Shown here: piece by piece, positions 18,881 through 28,905 of the stretch
Position numbering within the stretch: the stretch's first letter is position 1
How the letters are laid out: every line of letters starts with the position of its first letter
NCBI RefSeq assembly: GCF_008579165.1
Contig: NZ_BKCN01000015.1
Reading direction: 5' to 3' (one strand)
Origin: Iodidimonas nitroreducens
GTDB lineage: Bacteria > Pseudomonadota > Alphaproteobacteria > Sphingomonadales > Rhodothalassiaceae
DNA length: 64,000 nucleotides
Position numbers and translations under genes: made by a program
The notes under the pieces: model-generated
The model's database searches: none
The model's input: the letters and a program-made list of their open reading frames with translations, nothing else
Told to the model about the DNA's origin: nothing

Positions 18881-20703
18881 ATGCCTCGCTTCAAAGCCTT
18901 GATCCCGGTGCTTTTTATGTTTGCCGCTTTTGGCTTGTCTTCTTGGGGGGGCGGGCCTGCGAAGGCCGGGCAAGCCGCCCCGAACCAGCCTTCCACGCCT
19001 GCGATGAAACCGGATGCGGCGGCCACAGCCCTGCATCAGCTTTTTGCCGATGAATGGCAGGCACGGCTACAAAGGCAGCCTTTCATGGCCAGCCAGCGCG
19101 GGGTGAGGGCTGCGGATTCAGAGGTTCCCGATCTATCAGAAGCGGCGCAGATGGCGGCTTTGGCCGAGGATCGCCAGTTTCTCGAACGGCTTGATGAGAT
19201 TGCACGCAGCGATCTGGATGCCGAGGATCGCCTTAATGCCGATCTTTTTGCGCATCTGCTGCGGGGGCGCCTTGATCGGGGTGCCTATCGGCCCTGGCGG
19301 ATTCCCTTTGTCTCGGATAGCGGCTTTCATACGGCGGCGGTGATGTCGGTGGAAGCCATACCGTTTCAAACTCTGGCGCAGTATGAAGCCTATCTTGCGC
19401 GGCTTTCAAAGCTTGCCCCCTATTTCGCCCAAGGCATGGGCAATATGCGGCAGGGCATGGCGGATGGCTTTACCATGCCCCGGGCCATTCTGCCAATGTT
19501 GCCCCCGGCTTTGCGGCTTTGGCAGTGGAAAAGCCCGAAGACAGCGCCTTTTACAAACCCTTCGCGCAGATGCCCGGCAGCATCACGGCGGCGGATCAGA
19601 AAAGGCTGCGGGCCGAGGCCGAGGCCATTCTAAGGCAGGATCTTTTGCCCGTCTTGGGGGCGCTGCATCGCTTTTTCGTCGAAGATTACAGCCCCGCCGC
19701 CCGCGAAACATTGGGGGCCACAGCCCTGCCCGATGGCGAAGATTATTATGCCATGCTCATCCGATCCTATACCACATTGGATCTTTCAGCAGCCGAAATT
19801 CATCAGATCGGTTTGGATGAAGCGGCGCGTATTCGCGCCGAGATGCAGGTGATCATCGATGATCTGAGCTTTGAAGGCAGCTTTGCCGATTTTCTCGCTT
19901 TCCTGCGCACTGATCCGCAATTTTATGCCCAAACATCTCAGGAATTGCTGAACAGGGCCGCCTGGATCGCCAAACAGATCGATGAAAAGCTGCCCGCCTT
20001 TTTCAAGACCCTGCCGCGCATTCCTTATGGGGTGCGGGCGGTGCCCGATGCGATTGCCCCCAACTATACCACGGGCCGCTATTGGGGGCCGGTGGATGGC
20101 GTGCGCGGGGGGCTGTTCATGGTCAATACCTATGATCTGGGAAAGCGCCCCTTATATAATCTGCCCGCTTTGACCCTGCATGAAGGTGTGCCCGGCCATC
20201 ATCTGCAAACGGCCCTCGCCCGGGAAAATCAGGATGTGCCGGAGTTTCGCAAGGCGATGTATGTGGTGGCCTTTGGCGAGGGTTGGGGGCTTTATAGCGA
20301 AAAGCTGGGTCAGGAGATGGGCATCTACCAAACACCCTATGAACATTTTGGCCGCCTGACCTATGAAATTTGGCGTGCCGGGCGGCTGGTGGTGGATACC
20401 GGCCTTCATGCCATGGGCTGGAGCCGGGCGCAGGCAGTGGCCTTTTTTCAGGAAAACTCCGCCCTGTCTCAGCATAATATCGAAACCGAAGTGGATCGCT
20501 ATATCTCATGGCCGGGGCAGGCGCTGGGCTATAAGCTGGGCGAGATGAAAATTCTGGATTTACGGGCGCGGGCGGAAAAGGCTTTGGGGGATCGTTTTGA
20601 TCTGCGCCTGTTCCATGATGCTCTTTTGGGGAATGGCTCTTTGCCTTTGCCGGTTCTGGATCAACAGATCGATGCCTTTATCGCGGCGTCCCTCGCCCCC
20701 TGA
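18881..20703 (+). CDS. DUF885-family exported metalloprotein (apparent one-base frameshift near 19491)
   Basis: Predicted zinc-dependent hydrolase, possibly a carboxypeptidase, exported through an N-terminal signal (residues 4-24). The ATG at 18881 is chosen over an in-frame GTG at 18869. The family metal motif TLHEGVPGHHLQ lies in the second half, followed by FGEGWGLYSEKLG and the GQALGYKLGEMKIL ending. Restoring one G in CTGCCAATG at about 19491 gives ILANVAPGFAALAVEKP and one protein of about 608 residues. The substrate is not known. Confidence 0.88.
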
Positions 20704-20772
20704 CTACAGGCTCCCCGGATGCGACAGAATGACAAGTTGAGATCGCCATCCTGCCGATCCGGGGGTGCGCGA

Positions 20773-22061
20773 TCAGATTTTTTCCAAAGCCTGTTTCAGA
20801 TCGGCGATCAGATCATCGGCATCTTCAATACCCACCGAAACCCGGCATAAAGCCCCGGAAATCCCGGCCAGATCGCGCAGATCTTTCGGCACCCCGGAAT
20901 GGGTGGTAGAGGCCGGGTGGCTGATCAGGGTTTCTGTGCCACCAAGCTGACAGCCAGCTTTAAAACGGTGAGTGCATTGAGAAAGCGGAAAGCTTCCGCC
21001 TCGCCGCCCTTGACATCGAAGGCAAAGGTGGACCCCGGCGCAAGGCACTGTTTTTCATAAACCGCATGGGCCGGGCTGCCGGGCTTTAAAAAGCCCAGAT
21101 AATGCACTTTTTCAACCTTTTCATGCCCATCAAGATATTCGGCAACGATGCGGGCATTTTCGGTGGCTTTTTCCATGCGGATTTTCAGCGTTTCAAGGCT
21201 GCGCAGAACCATCCAGCAGGTATGGGGATCGATCTGATTGCCAATGGCCCCGCGCAGGGCTTTCATTGGCTTGAGCCAACGGCTCGATCCCATGGCGGCA
21301 CCGGCCACCAGATCGGAATGGCCACCGATATATTTGGTCATCGAATAGAGAACGATATCGGCCCCGTGCAACAGGGGCTTTTGCCAAACCGGGCCTAAAA
21401 AGGTGTTGTCCAGCGCCAAGGGCGGGCGTTCCCCGGCGGTATTGCGGGCGTCTTTCACCTTTTCGGCCAGATAATGGATATCCACCAGCCCATTGGTGGG
21501 ATTGGCCGGCGTTTCAGCCAGAACCATGCCGATGGGGCCCAGCTTTTGGGCTTTGGCAAAGGCGTCATCCACGGCCTTGTGGCTGTCATTGGCAATGAAA
21601 CCAACGGTTTTGATGCCCCATTTGGGCAGCAGATTGAGCAAAAGCGTTTCGGTGCCGCCATAAATGGGCTGGGAATAGATCAGCACTTCGCCGGGCTGCA
21701 AATGGGCCATGATGGCGGAATAAATGGCGGCCATGCCCGAGGAATAGACAATCGCCATTTCGGCATCTTCCCAAAGGGAAAGGCGATCTTCCAGCACTTC
21801 CATATCGGGATTATTGAAGCGCGAATAAATCAGCCCTGAAACTTCATCGGGTCGGGCTTCACGGCGACCGCTGACCACATCGAAAAAATCGCGGCCATGT
21901 TCGGCAGATTCAAAAACAAAGGTCGAGGTGAGGAAAACCGGTGGCTTGAGCGATCCTTCGGAAAGGCTGGGGTCAAAACCATAGCCCATCATCTGTGTTT
22001 CCGGCTTCAGCACATGATTGCCAATGGTGCGACGGCGGAAATTCTTGGTTTTATCGCTCAT
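20773..22061 (-). CDS. Cystathionine gamma-synthase-family PLP enzyme (apparent one-base frameshift near 20938)
   Basis: Cys/Met-metabolism PLP-dependent enzyme. The cofactor lysine lies in SMTKYIGGHSDLVAGA, the substrate-site tyrosine in SGLIYSRFNNPD, and YGGTETLL binds the phosphate. The C-terminal ETLISHPASTTHSGVP segment is in a shifted frame and is rejoined by adding one G (AVSLGGTETL). Length is then about 430 residues. It cannot be told from sequence whether it makes cystathionine or O-acyl-homoserine products, or is a gamma-lyase. No riboswitch was recognised upstream (22062-22185). Confidence 0.87.
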
Positions 22062-22235
22062 CTCTGATCCTTGATCGCTTGGGGTTTAAAAGCTGCATAT
22101 TATGGCCATTCCTTGACAGGCTTTAGTCATAGCCCCAGATGAAAAGCCTTGCCATGCGTTTTGACAAGAACGACAAGATATTGCGATGAAAGACCCATCC
22201 GCTTTTTCCATCCTTCATAATGAGGGCCATTTGAG

Positions 22236-23015
22236 ATGCTTGCTGTTTTGTCCCCTGCCAAAAAACTCGATGCCGACTCAGCACCGCCCAGTGCGGATTA
22301 TAGCCAGCCGCGCTTTCTGGAAGACGCCACGGCGCTGGCGCAGGATGGGGCCCGCATGGGGGCGGCCCATTTGCAGGGGCTGATGCATTTGTCCGATGCT
22401 TTGGCCGAAAAAACCTATCAGGGGTTCAAGGCGTTTTCCCCGCCCTTTGATCCCACCAATGCCAAACCGGCGATTTTCACTTTCAAGGGCGATGTGTATC
22501 AGGGATTGGATGCCGATCATCTGGATGCGGATGGGCTGGCCCACGCCCAAAAGCATCTGCGCATTTTATCAGGGCTTTATGGGCTTTTGCGGCCCCTTGA
22601 TCTGATGCAGCCCTATCGTCTTGAAATGGGCACCCGGTTCAAAACCACAAAAGCCGCCGATCTTTATGGATTTTGGGGCGACAAGATCACCAAAGCCCTC
22701 GCCCGGGATCTGCAAGAGGATGGCCATGATTGCCTGATCAATCTGGCAAGCCAGGAATATTTCAAGGCGGTGGACCCCAAAGCGCTGGGGGTGCCGGTTT
22801 ATCAGATTGATTTTCGTGAAGATCGGGATGGCCAATTCAGGATGATCAGCTTTTTTGCCAAAAAAGCCCGGGGCCTGATGGCCCGCTATATTGCGGTGAA
22901 TAAAATCGAGCGGGCCGAGGATCTGAAGGATTTCGATCTTGATGGTTATCGCTTCGCGCCCAAGGCATCCAAGCCCCATCATTGGACCTTTCTGCGCCCG
23001 GATAGCCGCTCATAA
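22236..23015 (+). CDS. yaaA: Peroxide-stress protein YaaA
   Basis: YaaA-family (DUF328) DNA-binding protein that in E. coli lowers free iron under hydrogen-peroxide stress. The 259 residues begin MLAVLSPAKKLD, the family signature, and contain FKGDVYQGLDADHL, GLYGLLRPLDLMQPYRLEMGTR and NLASQEYFKAV. It is monocistronic, divergent from the PLP-enzyme gene, with about 174 bases between them. Confidence 0.93.
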   Translation: MLAVLSPAKKLDADSAPPSADYSQPRFLEDATALAQDGARMGAAHLQGLMHLSDALAEKTYQGFKAFSPPFDPTNAKPAIFTFKGDVYQGLDADHLDADGLAHAQKHLRILSGLYGLLRPLDLMQPYRLEMGTRFKTTKAADLYGFWGDKITKALARDLQEDGHDCLINLASQEYFKAVDPKALGVPVYQIDFREDRDGQFRMISFFAKKARGLMARYIAVNKIERAEDLKDFDLDGYRFAPKASKPHHWTFLRPDSRS

Positions 23016-23039
23016 AAATGCGCCGCGCGAAAGATGCGA

Positions 23040-24209
23040 TTATTCGATCGCGTCGATCCGATCCACAAGCGGGCTGACCTTCTGCCCGGCAATCATGCCA
23101 CCGATGGTCCAGAACGCACCATTTGCAGGCAGCAAAGCGCGGTGATCCATGCTTGGGATCGGCTTATCGGCAAAGCCCATCCACAGATCATTGAAGGGAT
23201 CATAGCCAAAAACCCGAGCCGATGGGGCCGCCGGGGTGCCATCATAGCCAATGCCATTATAATTATAGGCGGTGGCTGATCCGCCAGCGAACAGAACCAT
23301 CCCGCGATCTTCCGATCCTGTGGCAGCGGCGCGGTAGAGGGGTGCGCCCCCATGATCGGGGGCTTTTTGCCATTGAATATCCGATGGATCATCGGGATTG
23401 ATGTGCCCCACCCAGGCCTGTTTCACCAGCCCGAACTGCCGTTTGCCATCCTGTTCGCCTAAAACCGCAACCCCATCGATGATCAGGAAACGATCAGATA
23501 CGATGCCGCCCGCATGGCCGAAAACCGGGATGCCGGGAAATTCGGTGGCATTGAACCACACCCCTTCCACGCTATCGAAAACCTGCACAGTGGCCACATT
23601 GCCATCCATATGCCAGCCGGAAACCAGATAGATATAGCGATCCGCATAGCCGAAAGCGACACTATCATCCACCGGCTTTGGAATATCAGCCAGCCGGTGA
23701 TAGGTGCCCGTTTCGGGTTCGTAACGAAAAACATGGGGGGTTGAGATTTCATGGCCATCAGCCAGCACCCGATAGCCGCCAAAGAGATAGATGGCGCCAT
23801 TCAAGGGCACCGCCACCGAGGCCAGGCGGCCTTCGGGCACCGGCACGGGATTGATCCGCTGCCACTGATCGGTGGTAAGATCATAGGCAAAGGCAGCGGT
23901 GGAAATGTCACTTTGGCTTTTGCCGGATTTCAGCCCCATGAAGCTGTAGAAAACCGGGCCCTGATCGCGGATCAGCACGGCTGTGGCATTATTGCTGTGG
24001 GCTTCGGGCATCGGGGAAAAGGGCGAAGGGGGCAGGGCTGTGGGTGCAGGCGTTTGGATACAGGCGGCGGTGAGGGCAGCCAGAAGGGGGATAAAACCCA
24101 GCCTGATTACCCGGCCAAAGGCGGCTTTTGGGCCGCGTGCCGATTTTTGCGCCGGTCCGCCGATCAGGGGCCTTCGATTTCTTCGCGCAGCATTTCCAGA
24201 TGGAGCCAT
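23040..24209 (-). CDS. Kelch-like beta-propeller lipoprotein
   Basis: A hydrophobic stretch ending in the lipobox LLAALTAAC predicts an outer-membrane or inner-membrane lipoprotein. The mature part has repeated kelch-type blades (AIYLFGGYRVLADG, RYIYLVSGWHMDGN, GMVLFAGGSATAYN, AFWTIGGMIAG). The nearest ATG at 24209 lies inside the 3' end of uup (46-base overlap) and leaves an unusually long Arg-rich leader before the hydrophobic core; 24251 is also open. The ligand is unknown; some relatives are sialate mutarotases or galactose-oxidase-like. Confidence 0.72.
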   Translation of the reverse strand: MAPSGNAARRNRRPLIGGPAQKSARGPKAAFGRVIRLGFIPLLAALTAACIQTPAPTALPPSPFSPMPEAHSNNATAVLIRDQGPVFYSFMGLKSGKSQSDISTAAFAYDLTTDQWQRINPVPVPEGRLASVAVPLNGAIYLFGGYRVLADGHEISTPHVFRYEPETGTYHRLADIPKPVDDSVAFGYADRYIYLVSGWHMDGNVATVQVFDSVEGVWFNATEFPGIPVFGHAGGIVSDRFLIIDGVAVLGEQDGKRQFGLVKQAWVGHINPDDPSDIQWQKAPDHGGAPLYRAAATGSEDRGMVLFAGGSATAYNYNGIGYDGTPAAPSARVFGYDPFNDLWMGFADKPIPSMDHRALLPANGAFWTIGGMIAGQKVSPLVDRIDAIE

Positions 24210-25995
24210 TCTTCTTCCTTTGAAGCCAGATCCTTGCGATATTGATCGCATGTTTTGCCCGCCAGCGCATATTTCGCCGGGTCTCGGCTATAGGCTTGCG
24301 GGTCTGCGAGCAGTTTTTCAAGCTTTGAAATCGCATCGAGCAGGGCGCTGATCTCGTTTGGCAGAGTTTTCAGGCGATGTTTCTGGTTAAAGCTCAGGCG
24401 ATTGGCGCTGTCTGCCCGGGTTTTTGCGGGCTCGGGTTTTTCGGATTCGCTTTTTCGGCTGTCGGTTTTTTGTGGCACCTGATGCTTTTGGCTGCGGCTT
24501 TGTGCACGCTGGCGCATCATATCGCTATAGCCGCCCGCATAATCTTCGATCCGGCCTTCGCCTTCAAACATCAAAGTGCTAGTCACCAGCCGATCAAGGA
24601 AATCGCGATCATGGCTCACCAGCAAAATGGTGCCTTCATAATCGGCCAGCACATCCTGCAAAAGATCAAGGGTTTCCATGTCCAGATCATTGGTGGGCTC
24701 ATCCAGCACCATCAGGTTCGATGGCTTGGTCAGCGCCCGGGCCAGCATCAGGCGGTTTTTCTCGCCCCCTGAAAGGGCATGAACCGGGCTTCTCGCCTGC
24801 GCCGGGCTGAACAGAAAATCTTTCAGATAGGCCACCACATGCTTGGGCGTGCCGCGCACCATCACCTGATCGGAACTGCCGCCGGTCAGCGTTTCCCACA
24901 AGGTGAGATTGGGATCGAGGCTGTCGCGCTTTTGATCGATGACCAGCATGTCAAGATTGGTGCCGCGCCGGATCACCCCGGCATCGGGTTCGATCTCGCC
25001 GATCAGCATTTTTAAAAGGGTGGATTTCCCGGCCCCATTCGGGCCAATGATCCCCACGCGATCGCCGCGCAGAATGCGGGTGGAAAAATCATCGGCAATC
25101 ACATGGTCATCAAAAGCCTTGCACACATGTTCGGCTTCGATCACCAGCTTGCCCGATGTGCGGCCATCTGCGGCGACAAGGGCCGCCGTACCGCTGCGGG
25201 CGATGATCTCGCGGCGGCTTTGGCGCAAAGCATGAAGGCGGCGCAAACGCCCCTGATTGCGGGTGCGCCGGGCCGATATGCCCTCGCGTGACCAGCGGGT
25301 TTCCTCGGCGATCAGCTTGTCGAGCTTGGCGGTATTGGCGGCCTCGCGCTCGAATTCAAGCTCCACCCATTCTTCAAAAGCGGCAAAGCTTTATCCAGCC
25401 GTTTCACCACGCCGCGATCCAGCCATAAACAGGCGCTGGTCAGCCGCGATAAAAAGGTTCGATCATGGCTGATGATGATGATCGCCCCGCGAAATTCGGC
25501 CAGGCGGTCTTCGAGCCATTCAATGCCGGGCAGATCCAGATGATTGGTTGGCTCATCGAGCAGGATTATATCCGGCTCCGCCAGAAAGGCGCGGATGATC
25601 GCCGCCTTGCGCTGCTCGCCGCCCGAAAGGGTAAGGGGGTCGCGCTCGCCCGAAAGCCCCACTTCATCAAGGGCGGCTTCCACCCGATAAAGATCATCGC
25701 GCATGGAAGGCGGCAGGCCGCTTTCCAGATAATCGAAAAGCCGGGAAAAGCCCGCCAGATCGGCTTCCTGACGCACGGTGGCGATCTCGGTTCCGGGGCG
25801 CACGAAACGCTCGCCGCCATCGGCTTCGGTGATGCCTTCGATGATTTTCAAAAGGGTTGATTTGCCCGCCCCATTGCGGCCCAAAAGGCACAGGCGATCA
25901 CTCGGCCCCACGGCCATATCCACCCCGCTGAACAGGGTGGTGGCCCCCAATTCGAGGCGAATACCGGCAAGTGTGAGCAAAGGGGGTGCGGCCAT
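24164..25995 (-). CDS. uup: ABC-F family ATPase Uup (apparent one-base frameshift near 25388)
   Basis: Cytoplasmic duplicated ABC ATPase without membrane domains; ABC-F proteins act on ribosomes, and Uup is linked to ribosome biogenesis and to precise excision of transposons. Domain 1 has GRNGAGKSTLLK, LSGGEQRKAAIIRAFL and DEPTNHLDL. Domain 2 has GPNGAGKSTLLK, LSGGEKNRLMLARAL and DEPTNDLDME. A C-terminal coiled coil (about the last 70 residues) is typical of Uup. The ATG at 25995 begins MAAPPLLTLAGI. One missing G in AAAGCTTT at about 25388 splits the frame. Confidence 0.92.
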
Positions 25996-26106
25996 GGGAG
26001 CAGCTAGTGCCAAGATGCCGTGCCACTTGTCAAGCGCTGCGATGGATCGTTCATTTGACAAGCCGAAACGCATGGGGCAAATGAAGGCAGATCATGATGC
26101 ATCAGG

Positions 26107-26183
26107 GCGCCCGTAGCTCAGCAGGATAGAGCACCAGATTCCTAATCTGGGGGTCACAGGTTCAAATCCTGTCGGGCGCACCA
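26107..26183 (+). tRNA. tRNA-Arg (anticodon CCT)
   Basis: A 77-base cloverleaf. The acceptor stem is GCGCCCG/CGGGCGC, the D arm includes AGCTCAGCAGGATAGAGC, and the anticodon stem is CCAGA/TCTGG around loop TTCCTAA (anticodon CCT, reading AGG). The T arm contains GTTCAAATC and CCA is encoded at the 3' end. It immediately borders the AT-rich accessory island. Confidence 0.96.
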
Positions 26184-26270
26184 GTTTTTGTTATGGTTAT
26201 TATTTAATGTTTATAATTTAGTCTATTATCTAAATAATTTAGAAACCATTAATATTATTATTTTAATAAT
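26184..26270. other. AT-rich junction between tRNA-Arg and the island
   Basis: This stretch is almost entirely A/T. It includes an inverted repeat ATTTAG/CTAAAT (around 26217-26239) and an AATAATATTATTATTTTAATAAT tract. It may act as a terminator for the converging transcripts, and it marks an abrupt composition change against the tRNA and uup side. Confidence 0.4.
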
Positions 26271-26780
26271 TTATCTAACCATGCTTTGACATAAGCAATG
26301 TATTACTTCTTTTCCTATGTTATATTGCTCTTTAATTTCATTATAGTTTGTCGTATTTGGCAGGGATCCTTCATGAGCAAATTGATTGCGCCACGTAATA
26401 ACATTGTTATATGCTGATTTTGGACTTTTCCGATAAGATCTTAAGTGTTTATTTTCCATTTCATCTATTTTTTTCTTAAAGCGATTCAAGTATTTATCTC
26501 CAAACATCTTAACATGTTCTTTTTTTAAGTCATCTATTTTTATTTTTCCATTTAGTCGAGAAAATCTTGCACGTGTCACGTCTGCTAGAACAGAGTGCTT
26601 CTTATCTGCAAATGCGTAAAATATGTCTTTAATCGCCAATTCGTATGCTGTGACTGCTGATATGGTTATGAAGCCTATATAGCGAGTTTGTATAAATTCA
26701 TCCTTTATTGAACTCATCATTGGATCTATATGTTTTAGGTAATCTTCAACAATTAAAAATCTATTATTATAGTTATTCAT
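26271..26780 (-). CDS. HEPN-domain protein, predicted ribonuclease (MAE_28990/RiboL-PSP-like)
   Basis: A 169-residue, all-helical protein. Near the C-terminus the sequence WRNQFAHEG gives Arg131 and His136, the RX4H active-site motif of HEPN ribonucleases. The upstream segment ISAVTAYELAIKDIFYAFADKKH resembles the RiboL-PSP/MAE_28990 branch. HEPN RNases are toxins or effectors in many antiviral and abortive systems. Its ATG overlaps the end of the DUF262 gene by four bases, so the two are translationally coupled. The gene is markedly AT-rich compared with the genome, suggesting recent transfer. The target RNA is unknown. Confidence 0.78.
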   Translation of the reverse strand: MNNYNNRFLIVEDYLKHIDPMMSSIKDEFIQTRYIGFITISAVTAYELAIKDIFYAFADKKHSVLADVTRARFSRLNGKIKIDDLKKEHVKMFGDKYLNRFKKKIDEMENKHLRSYRKSPKSAYNNVITWRNQFAHEGSLPNTTNYNEIKEQYNIGKEVIHCLCQSMVR

Positions 26781-27862
26781 AAAATTAGATGCCTTTCAGC
26801 CAAATACAGTCTTTCCTTAACTGCTGATGCATCACTAGTATTAAAAAATATAAATTTACGATAATCATCATTTTCGGTAAGATTTTTAAATCGTATTGCT
26901 ATATCTTTAGGTATTTTGCCCGAATTCTGAATTAGCACAGCCATTATCGAATCCATTGCAGCGAGGTTCAATGGTCCACGAATATGAAAAGGTTTTGGAT
27001 TTAGTTCTTTTCTTATAACATCTGTTACCGTAGAAAAGCCCTTTACAAATTGCTCAACCTTAGGAGAAATTTTGCTGCCGTCGTGAATATGCATTTGCTG
27101 ATTAAGAAATTCCTTCATAGGTTTTTCGTAGGCACTTCCACGCTCTGTCATCGCAAATATACGAAGAATCATTTCCACATCTCTTTGATGTTTATCGCGT
27201 GGCTTGCTGGCTAGTATCGTCCGCCAGTTGGCATCTTCATTGAGTTCTTGAAGCCTCTCAACTAACGGGCCATGAAAAATACAGTTCCGTATTTCTTGAG
27301 GCCGAAGCGGCGTGCCACCAGTGTTTAGTCGTTCGAAGATGTGGTACATGCTAGTGCTTTGATTTGCAGGTGCTAGTTGCTTAATGTTTACTGCGCGAAG
27401 GACTGCTCCCTTTATTCGTCGCTGGTCCTGTGAAGATAAATCAATAAATCTTTTTTTGGCATATGGACTTTTCTCAGACAGTCCAGTGAGACGGAATACT
27501 GCACGTCTACCTTGCATATTTTCAGTGCCAAAATAGCCCTCAAGAAAATAGATGACGCTCATTATACGTTGTTGTCCATCAATGACGAGATTTCTACTCT
27601 CATTGTCGATGTAAAAAAATACCTGGGGAACAGGTAATCCTAGAAGAAAACTTTCAATTAGAAGGCTAGACTGCTTAATTTTCCATACAAAGTTACGTTG
27701 AAAAGAAGGAATCGTGATGTCCTCATTTTTCCACATTTCATGGATAACTGCCAACGTTAGATCGGAGGGATAAGTCGCAATATCAAACTCTACGTGTGTT
27801 CCACACTCATCTTCTTCTGGCTCGTCTTCTACTAAGATCTCTTCGTTTTTATCTTTGGTCAT
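26777..27862 (-). CDS. DUF262-domain protein (ParB/GmrS-like), partner of the HEPN gene
   Basis: A 361-residue protein from the ATG at 27862 (AGGAGAG upstream); the open frame reaches 28009. Motifs are an acidic N-tail (residues 7-20), IPSFQRNFVW (51-60), the DGQQR box (95-99) and FERLNTGGTPL (177-187). These are typical of DUF262, the ParB-like fold that is the nucleotide-using half of GmrSD type IV restriction enzymes. The DUF1524 HNH nuclease half is absent; the neighbouring HEPN protein may supply the nuclease. Base composition is AT-rich like its partner. A regulator or NTP-dependent sensor role is inference. Confidence 0.82.
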   Translation of the reverse strand: MTKDKNEEILVEDEPEEDECGTHVEFDIATYPSDLTLAVIHEMWKNEDITIPSFQRNFVWKIKQSSLLIESFLLGLPVPQVFFYIDNESRNLVIDGQQRIMSVIYFLEGYFGTENMQGRRAVFRLTGLSEKSPYAKKRFIDLSSQDQRRIKGAVLRAVNIKQLAPANQSTSMYHIFERLNTGGTPLRPQEIRNCIFHGPLVERLQELNEDANWRTILASKPRDKHQRDVEMILRIFAMTERGSAYEKPMKEFLNQQMHIHDGSKISPKVEQFVKGFSTVTDVIRKELNPKPFHIRGPLNLAAMDSIMAVLIQNSGKIPKDIAIRFKNLTENDDYRKFIFFNTSDASAVKERLYLAERHLIL

Positions 27863-28047
27863 AATCTCTCCTCTTATTCTCGTTAAGATAGCACAATTAA
27901 ATTTTTTGTATACATTCAATTCAAGATATAAAAAAATAACTAAAAGTATATGTTTTGGGGCATTCGAAATCATGCCATGTGAGACCGGTACAGTCACGAA
28001 ACGGACCAAACACCAGGCAAAAGATAGGCTCGTTCACCATGCCGCTT
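27863..28047. other. Upstream region of the DUF262-HEPN pair
   Basis: This is the leader of the pair on the minus strand, AT-rich near the start codon and ordinary further up. It contains the likely ribosome-binding site and presumably the promoter. No separate gene is convincing. Repeat copy A begins at its far end. Confidence 0.35.
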
Positions 28048-28108
28048 TCACCCGTTTGACCTTGATCTTATGTTTGGGATCGCTGGACTAGGAGAAGTCA
28101 TAGGCAAG
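28038..28108. repeat. Imperfect direct repeat, copy A
   Basis: About 70 bases resembling copy B at 28902-28977 (roughly 70 percent by eye). Shared blocks are TTGATCTTRTGTTTG and GAAGTCATARGC. On the minus strand it could encode a KHKIKVKRVKAAW tail, but here that frame is disrupted by a one-base difference. It overlaps the 3' end of the nuclease-like gene. Confidence 0.5.
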
Positions 28109-28905
28109 CAAATTCCGCAGCGGCGAATGTCTCGTCTGTGAGTGTCTTTTGCCCTTTCCCAAGCTTTTGCCTCGTCTGTGAACGGCCCCAGCCATTGCCC
28201 GCTAGATGTGGCTGACTTGCCGTGCATTCCACGGCCATCGTTGCAGAAAGAGCATGTCTCTCGATGCAAAGTCGCGCATTGGTTTGTCCAGTTTTCATAG
28301 ACCCAAAATTGTTCATTGGCGGCTCTCACCGGAGCGCTGTGGCTTGGCTTATGTTGTTCCGCAGTCTCCCGGTGTTCGTTCTGGTCTGCTTCATCGCTCG
28401 CATGGATGAAAAGGTTTAGGGTTCTAAGCGTGTCGTCTGTGAAATATTCATGCGATCCCCTTATGGCTTCGGCTAATTCCCGAATGATATTTCGAAAATC
28501 CCATAGCTCGATTTTAGCGTCCATCGCCTCTTTCGCTGCGTCCTCCGTCCACCCCCATGTAACGATGATCCGCGTATACCCGTCAGGTTCGAACCCGAAC
28601 TGTCGCAGGCGATCCACTACAGTTGGGGCATTGAATTTGCGTTCTGCAAAGAACCCCACTGTTCGACGTTGGGTCGGCTGTTGGCCACGATCCTTCATTT
28701 TTTCCGCATCAAAAGGCATCGCCGTCAAGTTTCGGAACCCTTGCGAAATCGAAATGCTGACCTCAATGTGATAACGACTGAGGGAAACTGCATCGATGGC
28801 CACTAAATCGATCTCATTTTGTTTTGCACAGCGAATGTTTGGGATCGTGGCCCAGCCTTTAACATGGCGGACATAGGCTTCTACGATGCGCTCGGTGGTT
28901 TCCAT
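28048..28905 (-). CDS. Predicted PD-(D/E)XK-like nuclease with C-terminal Cys4 zinc-ribbon
   Basis: Not a family I can name. The N-terminal 150 residues look like a restriction-endonuclease fold: Glu6 in the first helix, Asp33 in NEIDLVAID and Glu48 in YHIEVS, where the usual ExK lysine is replaced by Ser. The tail (residues 200-266) has WVYENW, paired cysteines CSFC (218-221) and CGIC (263-266), and GPF, suggesting a zinc-binding domain. The ATG at 28905 overlaps the stop of a short upstream frame (TGATG). A GTG at 28908 is also possible. Composition is closer to the host than that of the HEPN-DUF262 pair. The last about 18 residues are read through repeat copy A. Confidence 0.6.
   Translation of the reverse strand: METTERIVEAYVRHVKGWATIPNIRCAKQNEIDLVAIDAVSLSRYHIEVSISISQGFRNLTAMPFDAEKMKDRGQQPTQRRTVGFFAERKFNAPTVVDRLRQFGFEPDGYTRIIVTWGWTEDAAKEAMDAKIELWDFRNIIRELAEAIRGSHEYFTDDTLRTLNLFIHASDEADQNEHRETAEQHKPSHSAPVRAANEQFWVYENWTNQCATLHRETCSFCNDGRGMHGKSATSSGQWLGPFTDEAKAWERAKDTHRRDIRRCGICLPMTSPSPAIPNIRSRSNG

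Noticed and set aside
20925..22185. SAM-type riboswitch upstream of the gamma-synthase-family gene
   Set aside because: The 22062-22185 leader shows no recognisable SAM-I/SAM-II core that I could identify by eye.
26184..26270. Origin-like AT-rich element
   Set aside because: It is short, with no DnaA-box or iteron pattern; it is better seen as an island junction.
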